Origin: VRUE01 sp963701265
GTDB taxonomy: Bacteria; Actinomycetota; Thermoleophilia; Solirubrobacterales; 70-9
Length of the DNA stretch: 64,000 bases
Assembly (NCBI GenBank): GCA_963701265.1
Contig: OY969581.1
Span: forward strand, 558,001 to 622,000
Direction: 5' to 3'
The position numbers and the translations under genes are program-made. Position 1 is the stretch's first letter; every line of letters starts with the position of its first letter. Shown one piece after another: positions 31,816 to 40,493 of this stretch. The notes under the pieces are model-generated. The model saw only the letters and a program-made list of their open reading frames with translations. It was not told where the DNA came from and made no database searches.

Positions 31816-32217
31816 ATGCAGACCAGGGGATTTGCTGCTCGTCGATTGCTGGCGATCTACGCGGGAGGCGTTCTCGGCGCCCTCGCCCGCGTCGGCCTCG
31901 CCGAGGCAACCCCACACGCTCCCGGCGGCTGGCCCTGGGGCACCTTTGCGGTCAACATGATCGGGGCGCTGCTGCTCGGTTACTTCTTCGCCCGCCTCAG
32001 TGACCGTCCCGAGGACAGCCTCGCCCACCCGTTCCTCACCACCGGCATCTGCGGCACGCTGACCACCTTCTCGACCCTGCAGTTGGAGCTGTTCGAAATG
32101 GTCGACGGTGGGCACCTGGGGCGGGCGGGCGCCTATATCGGCGCCACCCTGGTCGTGGGCTTCCTCTGCGTGCGCGCCGGGATCGCGCTCGAGCGCCGGC
32201 CGGCGGTGGCCGAGTGA
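31816..32217 (+). CDS. crcB: Fluoride ion channel subunit CrcB/FluC
   Basis: The 133-residue four-helix protein has the Fluc signatures 'GGVLGALARVGL', 'WGTFAVNMIGALLLGYF' and 'LTTGICGTLTTFSTLQLE', which line the fluoride pore. ATG 31816 follows the plus-strand promoter closely and an upstream open frame is not coding. It overlaps the second crcB by 4 bp; two-gene Fluc systems usually form heterodimers. No fluoride riboswitch fits in the 60-bp leader. Confidence 0.9.
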   Translation: MQTRGFAARRLLAIYAGGVLGALARVGLAEATPHAPGGWPWGTFAVNMIGALLLGYFFARLSDRPEDSLAHPFLTTGICGTLTTFSTLQLELFEMVDGGHLGRAGAYIGATLVVGFLCVRAGIALERRPAVAE

Positions 32218-32579
32218 GCGCCACCGGCTGGGTCGCCGTCGCCTTGCTCGGCGGCACCGCCGCCGCGGCGCGCTTCCTGATCGACTCGGCCTTCGCCTCC
32301 CGCAGCGACCACCCGTTCCCAACCGGCATCCTCGCGATCAACCTCGCCGGCACGCTCGTGCTCGGCCTGGTCGCCGGTGCCGCACTCGAAGGCGAGGCGC
32401 TGGTGATCGTCGCCGGCGGCGGCATCGGCTCTTTCACCACCTTCTCCACCTGGATGCTGGACTCACACCGCTTGGCCGAGGCTGGTCACACACACCTCGT
32501 CTGGCTCAACCTCGGCCTTTCCCTGGTTGTTGGCTTCGCTGCAATTGTCGCCGGGCACTGGCTCGGCAGCGTCCTCTGA
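32214..32579 (+). CDS. crcB: Second fluoride channel subunit CrcB/FluC
   Basis: At 121 residues it is a paralogue of the gene before it: 'GGTAAAARFLID', 'PTGILAINLAGTLVLGLV' and 'GGGIGSFTTFSTWMLDS' give the same pore motifs. The GTG start overlaps the first crcB stop (GTGA), so the two chains should be made in similar amounts and assemble as an antiparallel heterodimer exporting cytoplasmic fluoride. Confidence 0.9.
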   Translation: MSATGWVAVALLGGTAAAARFLIDSAFASRSDHPFPTGILAINLAGTLVLGLVAGAALEGEALVIVAGGGIGSFTTFSTWMLDSHRLAEAGHTHLVWLNLGLSLVVGFAAIVAGHWLGSVL

Positions 32580-32625
32580 GTTCCATCCGCTCCAATTGCA
32601 TTACCCCTGCAAAATGGGGAGAAAG

Positions 32626-32637
32626 TGTGACGTCACA
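32626..32637. promoter_or_regulatory. Perfect 12-bp palindrome TGTGACGTCACA upstream of the YhaM-like gene
   Basis: The palindrome lies 35 bp before the ATG at 32673 and 47 bp after the second crcB stop. A small CCCC/GGGG hairpin lies immediately before it. The position suits an operator for a dimeric regulator; none can be named. Confidence 0.4.
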
Positions 32638-32672
32638 TAGTCGTCCGCAGCTGCCACTACTTTGGATTACAG

Positions 32673-33668
32673 ATGGAACAGCAAGCTCTCACCGACACAC
32701 TTATTGCGGCAAGGGTGCCGCTCGGCGACTTGCAGGACGGACAGCGGGTCGGCAGTGTTTACGCGGTTCGGCAGCGCGAGCTGCGCCGCAAGAAAAACGG
32801 CGAGCCATGGCTGCGCATCGTCCTCGGCGACGCCAGCGGCAGCGCCGAGGCAGTTGCCTGGGAGGACGCTGAGGAGCTCTACGCCCTGGCCGCGCCCGGC
32901 ACGCCGGTCCACGTCAGCGGTGTCTTCGAGATGAGCGAGCGCTGGGGGGCGAAGATCAAGCTCAGCGGCCTGCGCGAGGCGACCGCGGAGGAGTACCGGG
33001 AGGAGGACCTGGCGGCCGAGTCCGAGGTCTCCTTCGAGCTGATGGAGAGTGGCCTGCGCGAGCTGCTGGCGACGGTCCAGGATCACCAACTTCGCTACCT
33101 GCTCGAACGCTTCTTCGGTGAGGACTCGGAGAACTGGGCGCGCTTCCGCGACGCGCCGGCGGCCAAGACCTACCACCAGGCTTACCGCCACGGCCTGCTC
33201 GAGCACACCGTCTCGGTGGCGCAGGCGGTCAGCGCTGCGGCGGCCTACTTCCCCGGCATCGACCGCGACGTCGCCGTCACCGGCGCCCTCCTGCACGACA
33301 TCGGCAAGACCGAGGCCTACAACGACGACCCACTGGCGATCGACCTCACCGACGCCGGCCGCCTACAGGGTGAGATCCCGCTCGGTTACTACAAGGTGCG
33401 CCGCCAGATCGAGGACATCCCCGGTTTCGATCCCGGCCTCGCCCAGGCCGTCCTCCACATCATTCTCGCCCACCACGGCTCGCTCGAACACGGCTCGCCG
33501 GTGGTGCCGGCGACCCGTGAGGCCGTCCTCGTCCACATGATCGACAACCTCGGCGGCCGCCTCGGCAGCTTCGACCGGCTCGAGCGCCAGCTGCCCGCGG
33601 GAGAGTCCTGGTCGGGCTTTGACCGCGCGCTTTCAGGCTCCGCCTACTTCGGCCAGCGCGCCGCCTGA
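32673..33668 (+). CDS. OB-fold/HD-domain 3'-5' exoribonuclease, YhaM family
   Basis: Residues 15-110 form an OB-fold nucleic-acid-binding domain ('GSVYAVRQRELRRKKNGEPWLRIVLGDASG'). From about residue 165 comes an HD phosphohydrolase domain: 'YRHGLLEHTVSVAQAV', 'ALLHDIGKTEAY' (the HD pair), 'IILAHHGSLEHGSP' and 'LVHMIDNLGGRL'. This order and length (331 residues) match YhaM/CBF1, which trims RNA and single-stranded DNA from the 3' end. Confidence 0.87.
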   Translation: MEQQALTDTLIAARVPLGDLQDGQRVGSVYAVRQRELRRKKNGEPWLRIVLGDASGSAEAVAWEDAEELYALAAPGTPVHVSGVFEMSERWGAKIKLSGLREATAEEYREEDLAAESEVSFELMESGLRELLATVQDHQLRYLLERFFGEDSENWARFRDAPAAKTYHQAYRHGLLEHTVSVAQAVSAAAAYFPGIDRDVAVTGALLHDIGKTEAYNDDPLAIDLTDAGRLQGEIPLGYYKVRRQIEDIPGFDPGLAQAVLHIILAHHGSLEHGSPVVPATREAVLVHMIDNLGGRLGSFDRLERQLPAGESWSGFDRALSGSAYFGQRAA

Positions 33669-33673
33669 CGCCC

Positions 33674-35380
33674 GTGCTGAAGCGCCACTGGTCGATCGCG
33701 GTGCTGGGCTGCGCGATCGTCGTCTCAACGCTGCTGCTGCTCTACCTGGCCCGGGGACTGACGCCCCTGGTCGACGTCTGGGGCTACCTCTACGCCTACC
33801 GCTCCTGGTCCCCGGAAACGCTGCTCACCCCGCACAACGGCCACCTGATGGCCCTCTCGCTCGTTCTGTACAAGGGGATGTTTGCCGTCTTTGGCCTGGA
33901 ATCCCAGGTCCCCTACCAGCTCGTCAACCTCGCGCTCTCGGCTGCAGTCGGGGCGCTCCTCTTCGTCTTGATCCGCAAAAGCATCGGCGACCTGCTCGCC
34001 CTCGCCGCGGCGGTCCTGATCCTCTTCTACGGGGCGGGCGCCGATGTGATCCTGCCGACCTTTGCCTATCCCAACCTCTTCGGCCTCGCCACCGGCCTCG
34101 CCGCCCTGCTCGTCCTGCGGCGGGGTGACCTCAAGGGCGACGTCGGCGCCTGCTTCCTGCTGACCGTCTCGATCGCCGCCTACAGCCTCGGCATCGTCTT
34201 CGCCGCCGGAGCCATCGCTGCGATCGCGCTGCGGCCTCGCGGCTCGCGCCTGGGTCGCTGGTGGGTGGTCGCGATCCCCCTCGTCGCCTACGCCGCCTGG
34301 GCGATCTGGGCGACCAAGTTCCACCAGCAGCACCTCTACGTGCACAACCTCAAGATCATCGGCTCGGCCCTCGTCGACCAGGCGAGCGCTGTAATGGCGG
34401 GCCTCACCGGCCTCTACACGACCCCCAACGGCCCCAAGCCGACGGAAAACCTGATCCCGATCCGGACGACCTGGGGGCCGGTCCTCGTCGGTGGCCTTGC
34501 GCTGCTGGCCTACTGGCGCCTGCGCCGCCCACCGCGACCGAGCAACGAGGCGATCGTGGCGATCGTCGTGCTGCTCGTCTACTTCTTCCTCGTCGGCATC
34601 GCGCTCAACCAGTTCCGCAACACCTTCGACACCCGGTTCGTCTACGTCGGCTCGGTCCTGATGCTGTTCGCCGTTGCCGAGCTGCTGGCGCCCTACCGTC
34701 CCACGCGCGGTGCGCTGATCGCGATCGGGGTCGTCTTCGTCTTCTCGATCTGCGCGAACATCGCCGAACTGGGCGACGTCGCGCAGAGCTTCCGGGCGCA
34801 GTCGTCGGCGATCCGGGCCAAGCTGGCGGCGGTCGAGCTCGCCGGGACCGCGGCCGATGAGTCGATAGCGGTCGAGGATCCTCCCGGCGCTGCGAACTTC
34901 TCCATCCGGCAATTCCACGAACTCGATGCGGACTTCGACCTGCCGGCCTATTCGAAAGAGGAACTGGAATCCTCGGCGCCGGGGGCGAGGCAGGTCGCCG
35001 ACGAAGAGCTGGTCCGGATCCTGGGCATCGCGCCGGAACCCGTGCAAAGCATCGTGCCGGCCGCGGGCGCCCCGCAGCTCGACGTGGCGGTGCAGGCCGG
35101 CCAGCCCCGGGCGCGCCAGCGGGGGAGCTGCGTCACGCTCGTCACTCGCGGCGGGGAGAAAACCAACGCGCTGGTCGACTTCGCCGGTGGCGGCGTTGCC
35201 TACAGGTCCCCCGCGCCGGTCGAAACGGCGATCGGCCGCTTCGGCGACCTGCCCGCGGCCTCGCTGCCGGCCAGCAGCGGCGCCAATCGGATCTTGGTCC
35301 CGGCCCCTTCCTCCCTCGCTCCCTGGACATTGGCGATGAGCGTCAGCGCACCGACGCTGGTCTGTCCGGTCGCCGGCTGA
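33674..35380 (+). CDS. Polytopic membrane protein, paralogue A (GT-C-like architecture)
   Basis: About ten hydrophobic helices fill residues 8-395. A periplasmic-looking C-terminal domain of about 170 residues follows, with 'GARQVADEELVRILGIAPEP' and a Cys-containing beta region ending 'SAPTLVCPVAG'. 'LVDVWGYLYAYRSWSPETLL' after the first helix holds an acidic residue where GT-C glycosyltransferases keep their catalytic Asp, but a transferase role is only a guess. GTG starts 5 bp after the YhaM-like stop. Downstream lies a clear paralogue. Confidence 0.65.
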   Translation: MLKRHWSIAVLGCAIVVSTLLLLYLARGLTPLVDVWGYLYAYRSWSPETLLTPHNGHLMALSLVLYKGMFAVFGLESQVPYQLVNLALSAAVGALLFVLIRKSIGDLLALAAAVLILFYGAGADVILPTFAYPNLFGLATGLAALLVLRRGDLKGDVGACFLLTVSIAAYSLGIVFAAGAIAAIALRPRGSRLGRWWVVAIPLVAYAAWAIWATKFHQQHLYVHNLKIIGSALVDQASAVMAGLTGLYTTPNGPKPTENLIPIRTTWGPVLVGGLALLAYWRLRRPPRPSNEAIVAIVVLLVYFFLVGIALNQFRNTFDTRFVYVGSVLMLFAVAELLAPYRPTRGALIAIGVVFVFSICANIAELGDVAQSFRAQSSAIRAKLAAVELAGTAADESIAVEDPPGAANFSIRQFHELDADFDLPAYSKEELESSAPGARQVADEELVRILGIAPEPVQSIVPAAGAPQLDVAVQAGQPRARQRGSCVTLVTRGGEKTNALVDFAGGGVAYRSPAPVETAIGRFGDLPAASLPASSGANRILVPAPSSLAPWTLAMSVSAPTLVCPVAG

Positions 35381-35397
35381 CCTAGACTGCTCCGCCG

Positions 35398-37215
35398 ATG
35401 CCCCCGCCGCGCTCCGAAGAGCCAGATCCGCGTCCTGCCATAGACCCGATTGCCTGGCTCGACGGGGCCGTCGCCCGCTTCGCCGCCGGGGCGCGCCGGG
35501 TCGGCGAGCAGCGGATCGCCTACGCCGTGCTGGCGCTCGCCTTTGCCCTCCTCGCGGGCCTGATCCTCTACTGGAGCAAGGGCCAGAGCTTCGTCAACGA
35601 CGAGTGGAACTACCTCGTCGTCTTCCGCGGTTGGAACCTGGAACTGCTGCTCACGCCCCAGAACGGGCACCTGATCGTCTTTCCGCTGATGCTCTACAAG
35701 ACGCTGTTCGGCACCGTCGGCGCCAGCTCGCACTTTCCCTACCAGCTGACGACGGTCGTCCTGCACCTGATCGTTGCCTCGATCTTCTTCGCCCTGGTCC
35801 GCCGCCGCCTGCCGCTCGCCGCCGCGGTCGGCCTGACCCTGCTCGTCGTCTTCTTCGGCGCCGGCTGGGACACGCTGATGGGGGCCTACGAGATTCCCAA
35901 CCTCTCCGGCATGGCGGCCGGCCTGGGCATGCTGCTGGCGCTGCAGCGGCGCACGCGCGGTGGCGATATCGCGGCTTGCGTCCTGCTCGTGCTCTGCCTC
36001 GGCTCCTTCAGCGTCGGCATCGCCTTCGCCCTCGGGGCGCTGATCTCGCTGCTGCTCGGCGGCCGTGCCGAGTGGAAGCGCCTGTGGGTGGTTCTCGTCC
36101 CCGGCCTGGCCTACGCCGCCTGGTTCATCTGGGCGCGCAAGTTCGGGCAGGGAGACATCACGGTCGAGTCGATCAGCAGCGTCTTCAGCGGCAGCGCCGA
36201 CCAGGTGGCGGCGATCACCGCCGCGATCACCGGTCTGTTTCGGGTGCCCGGCAGCGTCGGGCTGCCGGTCGTCCTGGAATTGCGCTCCGATTGGGGTTAT
36301 CCGCTGGCAGTGGTCCTGGTCGCCCTGGTCGGGCTCCACGTGCGGCGAGCGCCGCGCTCGATCTACTTCTGGACCCTCGTCGCCACCCTCGTCCTCTACC
36401 TCGTCCTGGTCGCCTTCGGCCTCAGCCCCGCGCGCACGCCCTTCGCCAGTCGCTACGTCTACATGGGCGGCATCATCAGCCTCCTGCTCGTCGCCGAGCT
36501 CGGTCGCGAGATCAAGTGGTCGACCGTGACCGGCGTCCTCGCCGTGGTCGTGCTCGGCCTCTCGCTGATGGCGAACGCCTCCACGCTGCGGGCCGGCGCC
36601 CGCCTCTTCCAGGCCGAGGGGGAAACCAACCAGGCGACGTTGGCCGCGCTCGAGATCGCCCGTGACAAGGTGGACCGTGGCCTACCCGCGGAGGACGGGG
36701 AAAAGACCACGCACTCGCACCCGGACATGTTCTTCCCGATCTGGGCCTACTTCGACCTGGCCAACGACGAGGGCTCCCCGGCGTATGACCTCGGCCAACT
36801 GGAAGCCACCGGCGAGCAGGCGCGCGAAGCGGCGGACCAGGAGCTGGTGCGAACGCTCCACGTCGAAGTCGCTCCAACCGCTACCCCCAGAATCGCTCGC
36901 GGCGGCGCCAACGGTCCCACGCCACTGAGCGAAAGCAGCGGCCACACCCACGTCATCGGCGGCTGCGTCGCGCTCGCCCCCGAACTCGGCCGCACCGGCA
37001 CCTTCCAGCTCGAGTTGCCGCCGGGGGGGTTCAGCTACCGCACCCGTCCCGACGCCAAGGTGACGATCAAACTCGGCCGCTTCGCCGACCTGCTGGTCAA
37101 CGAATTGCCGCCGGTCAGCGGCTCCGGCGAAGTCGTGATTCCGACCGATTCGGCGTCCAAGCCCTGGCGGGCGGAAATAGTCACCGACGCCAGGGTTCTC
37201 GCCTGCGCTCGCTGA
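35398..37215 (+). CDS. Polytopic membrane protein, paralogue B of the preceding gene
   Basis: The 605-residue protein repeats the layout of its neighbour. It shares 'LLLTPQNGHLIVFPLMLYK' (neighbour: LLTPHNGHLMALSLVLYK), the 'FPYQL' motif, 'AYAAWFIWARKF', and a C-terminal domain with 'AREAADQELVRTLHVEVAP' and a final 'ARVLAC'. It has an extra cytoplasmic N-terminus of about 40 residues. 'FVNDEWNYLVVFRGW' has the Asp-Glu expected of a GT-C active site. TAGACT lies 9 nt before the ATG. A role in cell-envelope glycan synthesis is plausible but unproven. Confidence 0.65.
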   Translation: MPPPRSEEPDPRPAIDPIAWLDGAVARFAAGARRVGEQRIAYAVLALAFALLAGLILYWSKGQSFVNDEWNYLVVFRGWNLELLLTPQNGHLIVFPLMLYKTLFGTVGASSHFPYQLTTVVLHLIVASIFFALVRRRLPLAAAVGLTLLVVFFGAGWDTLMGAYEIPNLSGMAAGLGMLLALQRRTRGGDIAACVLLVLCLGSFSVGIAFALGALISLLLGGRAEWKRLWVVLVPGLAYAAWFIWARKFGQGDITVESISSVFSGSADQVAAITAAITGLFRVPGSVGLPVVLELRSDWGYPLAVVLVALVGLHVRRAPRSIYFWTLVATLVLYLVLVAFGLSPARTPFASRYVYMGGIISLLLVAELGREIKWSTVTGVLAVVVLGLSLMANASTLRAGARLFQAEGETNQATLAALEIARDKVDRGLPAEDGEKTTHSHPDMFFPIWAYFDLANDEGSPAYDLGQLEATGEQAREAADQELVRTLHVEVAPTATPRIARGGANGPTPLSESSGHTHVIGGCVALAPELGRTGTFQLELPPGGFSYRTRPDAKVTIKLGRFADLLVNELPPVSGSGEVVIPTDSASKPWRAEIVTDARVLACAR

Positions 37216-37230
37216 GCGCCCGGCTCGGCC

Positions 37231-37548
37231 TCAGAACTTGCGCGTGCAGCGTTCGATCCGCTTGACGTCGCCGTTCGCCCGCTGGACGCAGTGGACCAGC
37301 TTCTGCGGGTTGGCGCCGCGCTGCTTGGTCACCTCGAAAGAGCGGTGGACCTCGCGTTTGATCTCGGTGCTCATCCCTTCCAGCGACTTGCCGATCTGGT
37401 CGAGACCGGTCGAGTGGACCACCTCGGTGGTCGTGTCGAGAACCGGCTTGATGATGAAGAGATAGACCAGAAAAAGGATGCCGGCGGTGACCGCAAGCCG
37501 GATAATGCCCGAAGTTACGTTGCCGAAGAGGTTGCGCAGGAGGTCCAT
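37231..37548 (-). CDS. Small single-pass membrane protein (105 aa)
   Basis: A hydrophobic helix at residues 14-34 (GIIRLAVTAGILFLVYLFI) is followed by an amphipathic, charged tail with two Cys near the end ('LVHCVQRANGDVKRIERCTRKF'). I do not recognise a family. It is convergent with paralogue B and divergent from the WYL regulator 29 bp away. The hydrophobic N-terminus with a Lys-rich tail argues that it is real. Confidence 0.55.
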   Translation of the reverse strand: MDLLRNLFGNVTSGIIRLAVTAGILFLVYLFIIKPVLDTTTEVVHSTGLDQIGKSLEGMSTEIKREVHRSFEVTKQRGANPQKLVHCVQRANGDVKRIERCTRKF

Positions 37549-37577
37549 GGGACGGGCCGCACACTATCCTGCGACCC

Positions 37578-39644
37578 GTGGCAAAGGACACCGAGAAGCT
37601 GATCCGTCAGCTCTCGCTGATCTCGTTCCTGATGGCTCAGGGGAGGCCGGTTTCGGCGCTCGAGATCAAGCGCGAGGTTGAGGGCTACAGCGACATGAAC
37701 GACGACGCCTTCGCGCGGCGCTTCTACGCGGACCGCGCCGAGCTGGAGAGCCTCGGCATCGAGCTCGGGGTCGAGAAGCCGGGCGAGGGCTTTTTCGAGG
37801 CCGAGCTCTACTCGCTGCCGCCGGAGAACTTCTACCTCGACGCGATCAAGTTCACCGACGATGAGCTGGCGGCGATGAGCACGGCGCTGATGCTGCTCTC
37901 CGAAGGCGAATTCGCCTACGCCGAGCCGCTGCGGCTCGCCCTGCAGCAGGTCGCCTGGGGTCATCCCAACCCGCTCAAGGAGGGCGAGCGCGCCCCGGTT
38001 GAGATGGCGATGACGGCCTCGGCCGGCGGTCGCGAGCTCTCCCAGCGCCTCTCCAAGATCGAGACCGCGATCTCACGCCGCAAGACGGTCGAGTTCACCT
38101 ATTACACGATGGAGCGCGACGAGACCGAGAAGCGCAAAGTCGACCCGTACCACCTGGTCTTCCGCGGCGGCCAGTTCTACTTGATCGGTCACGCCCACGA
38201 GCGGGAGGCGGTGCGGGTCTTCCGCCTCTCGCGGATCCAGGGCAAGGTCGGCTACGCCTCCAAGGCCGAGCACGACTTCTCACCACCCGAGAACTTCGAC
38301 CGCCGCGACTACGGCCAGCGCGCCGACTGGCAGCTGGGGGAGACCCGTGGCCGCGCCCAGATCTTCGTCCGCGATCGCATCGCCTGGCTGATCGAGCGCG
38401 ACTTCGGCGCCTACGGCGAGCTGCGCGCGGCAAAGAAGTCCGACGGGGCGCCGGGTAAAGGCTCGGTCTTCGAGACCGACTACGCCTCGCCGCGCGAGCT
38501 GATCGCCTGGGTACTGCGCTGGCGCCAGAACGCCCAGGTGCTCGGGCCCGATGAGCTGCGCGAGGAGGCCGAGGGCCGCCTCGCGCTCCTGCACGAGCGC
38601 CATGACAGCGGTTTCCAGGCGGCCGAGATCGTCGATCGGCCGCTGCGCGAGGCGCCGCGCCGCGCCCGCTCCAATGGTCGTGGCGAAGCGGCGATCCGGC
38701 CCGAGCGCTTCGCCCGCCTGGTCACGCTCGCCGGCCTGTTGATCGAATCGGCCAAGGGCGAGGAGCGGCTGCGCCTCAGCGAGCTGCGCCAGCGGCTCGA
38801 ACTGACCGACGAGGAGCTGCGCGAGGACATCGACCTGCTCAACGTCGTCAACTTCGGCGGCGGCACCTACGTGCTCTACGCCGAAATCCTCGGCGATGAG
38901 ATCGAGGTCGACTCCGAGCCCTACGGTGACAACTTCGCCCGCCCGGCCCGCCTGCTGCCGCTGGAGGCCAAGGCCCTGGTCGCCGCAATCGATCTCTTCG
39001 GCGACCACCTGCCCCAGGGCGGCCTGCAGAGCGCCCGCACCAAGATCATCGCCGCGCTCGGCCACGACCCCTCCGAGGAGGGGCTGGAGATCGCTTCCGG
39101 CAGCGGCGGCGACGCCGAGGTGGCCCGCGTCGTCAACGAGGCGATCGGCGGCAGCCGCGTGCTCGAACTGCAGTACTACAAGGAGAACGAGGACCAGTTC
39201 ACCAAACGCGCGGTCGAGCCGTACCGCCTGGAGAACGGCAAAGAGGGCTGGTACGTCGAGTGCTACGACCTGACCAAAGACGGCGTCCGCCACTTCAAGC
39301 TCGACCGGATCAAGGAGGCGACGCTCTCCGCCGACTCGTTTGAGCCGCGGCCCGAGGTCGAGGAGCTGGCCGGGGTCGAGGGCTGGATGACCCACGGCGA
39401 GGTGCCGACCGCCCACGTCGCCCGCGTCTGGGTCTCGCCCGAGCGGGCGCGCTGGCTGCGCGAGGAGCGCACCGTGGTCGAGGAGCTCGCCGACGGCGCC
39501 GTCGTCGTCGAGCTGCCCTACGCGGGCACCTCCTGGCTGGTCCGCGAGATCCTCCGCGGCGCCGGCGACCTGGTCGTGCTCGAGCCCGAGGATGCCCGCG
39601 AGGCGATCGCCAAAGAGGTCGCCGCGAGCGCTGCTCTGGCTTGA
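37578..39644 (+). CDS. Fused PafB-PafC-type WYL-domain transcriptional regulator
   Basis: Residues 1-330 form one unit: winged helix ('LIRQLSLISFLMAQGRPVSALEIKREV'), then a WYL domain ('RRKTVEFTYYTMERDETEKRKVDPYHLVFRGGQFYLIGH', 'RVFRLSRIQG'). Residues about 370-685 form a second unit ('RFARLVTLAGLLIESAKGEERLRLSELRQRL', 'RVLELQYYKENEDQFTKRAVEPYRL', 'RHFKLDRIKEA'). Separate PafB and PafC activate the mycobacterial DNA-damage response; here both are on one chain. GTG is preceded at 7 nt by TATCCT. Confidence 0.87.
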   Translation: MAKDTEKLIRQLSLISFLMAQGRPVSALEIKREVEGYSDMNDDAFARRFYADRAELESLGIELGVEKPGEGFFEAELYSLPPENFYLDAIKFTDDELAAMSTALMLLSEGEFAYAEPLRLALQQVAWGHPNPLKEGERAPVEMAMTASAGGRELSQRLSKIETAISRRKTVEFTYYTMERDETEKRKVDPYHLVFRGGQFYLIGHAHEREAVRVFRLSRIQGKVGYASKAEHDFSPPENFDRRDYGQRADWQLGETRGRAQIFVRDRIAWLIERDFGAYGELRAAKKSDGAPGKGSVFETDYASPRELIAWVLRWRQNAQVLGPDELREEAEGRLALLHERHDSGFQAAEIVDRPLREAPRRARSNGRGEAAIRPERFARLVTLAGLLIESAKGEERLRLSELRQRLELTDEELREDIDLLNVVNFGGGTYVLYAEILGDEIEVDSEPYGDNFARPARLLPLEAKALVAAIDLFGDHLPQGGLQSARTKIIAALGHDPSEEGLEIASGSGGDAEVARVVNEAIGGSRVLELQYYKENEDQFTKRAVEPYRLENGKEGWYVECYDLTKDGVRHFKLDRIKEATLSADSFEPRPEVEELAGVEGWMTHGEVPTAHVARVWVSPERARWLREERTVVEELADGAVVVELPYAGTSWLVREILRGAGDLVVLEPEDAREAIAKEVAASAALA

Positions 39645-40390
39645 GCCACGCTCCGGGACACGCCGAGATTCTCAAGATCGTCGCGCCCAACCCGGGGCCG
39701 ATGACGCTGGAAGGGACGAACACCTACCTCTACGGGGCAGGACCGTGCACGGTGATCGATCCCGGTCCAGACGACGAGGGCCACCTGGCTGCGGTCCGCG
39801 CGGCTGCCGATGAGCGCGGGGGGATCGGCCTCGTCCTGCTCACCCATGGGCATGGCGATCACTCCGAGGGGGCGGAGGGACTCGTCGCCGGCGCGGGCTC
39901 TGATGGCGAGGTACCTGCAGTGGTTCTGCCCGGCGACGGCGAGGAGCACGGCGGGTTGCGCGCAATTGCCACCCCAGGCCACGCCCCTGACCACGTCTGC
40001 CTGATGACCGGTGACGGGGTCTGCTTCAGCGGCGACCTCGTGCTCGGCGTTGGATCCACTTTCGTGCCCCCCGACGGCGGATCTCTCAGCGCTTACATGG
40101 ATTCCCTGCACCGCATGCAGGCCGAGCCGATCGAGCTGATCTGTCCCGGCCATGGACCATGGATCACCGATCCCGCGGCGAAGTTGGCCGAGTACGTCGA
40201 GCACCGCGAGATGCGCGAGCGCCGCCTGCTCGCCGCCCTCGAGCGCGGCGAGCGCTCCAAGAAGGCACTTCTCGCCGAGGCCTGGAGCGACGTGCCGGCC
40301 GAGCTGCACCCGGCGGCGGAGATGGTGATGCAGGCCCACCTCGAGAAGTTGGAGGCCGAATCCCGTCTCCCCTCGGGCATCACCCCCTAA
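39641..40390 (+). CDS. MBL-fold metallo-hydrolase (LACTB2/glyoxalase II-like)
   Basis: The TTG start overlaps the regulator stop (TTGA). 'NPGPMTLEGTNTYLYG' opens the protein. 'LLTHGHGDHSEG' is the HxHxDH zinc motif, with 'TPGHAPDHVCLM', 'CFSGDLVLG' and 'ICPGHGPWITDP' completing the metal site. The C-terminal helical 'REMRERRLLAALERG' region is typical of LACTB2-type hydrolases or nucleases. The substrate is unknown. Confidence 0.85.
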   Translation: MSHAPGHAEILKIVAPNPGPMTLEGTNTYLYGAGPCTVIDPGPDDEGHLAAVRAAADERGGIGLVLLTHGHGDHSEGAEGLVAGAGSDGEVPAVVLPGDGEEHGGLRAIATPGHAPDHVCLMTGDGVCFSGDLVLGVGSTFVPPDGGSLSAYMDSLHRMQAEPIELICPGHGPWITDPAAKLAEYVEHREMRERRLLAALERGERSKKALLAEAWSDVPAELHPAAEMVMQAHLEKLEAESRLPSGITP

Positions 40391-40404
40391 TCGGCCCGCA
40401 CCCG

Positions 40405-40453
40405 CTTCCGGTGCGCCTTATGTGGTCCATAGCTACATAAAGCGCACCGGAAG
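40405..40453. repeat. Long intergenic inverted repeat between MBL hydrolase and penicillin acylase genes
   Basis: Arms 40405-40423 and 40435-40453 pair over 19 bp with a single mismatch around an 11-nt loop. There is no T-run after it. The arm sequence differs from the folP repeat, so the two are not copies of one element. It could be a bidirectional processing or termination structure, or a palindromic insertion remnant. Confidence 0.7.
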
Positions 40454-40493
40454 GGCAGTTCGTCCTGGCTGCCTGGCCAGTAGGCTTTGTTCG

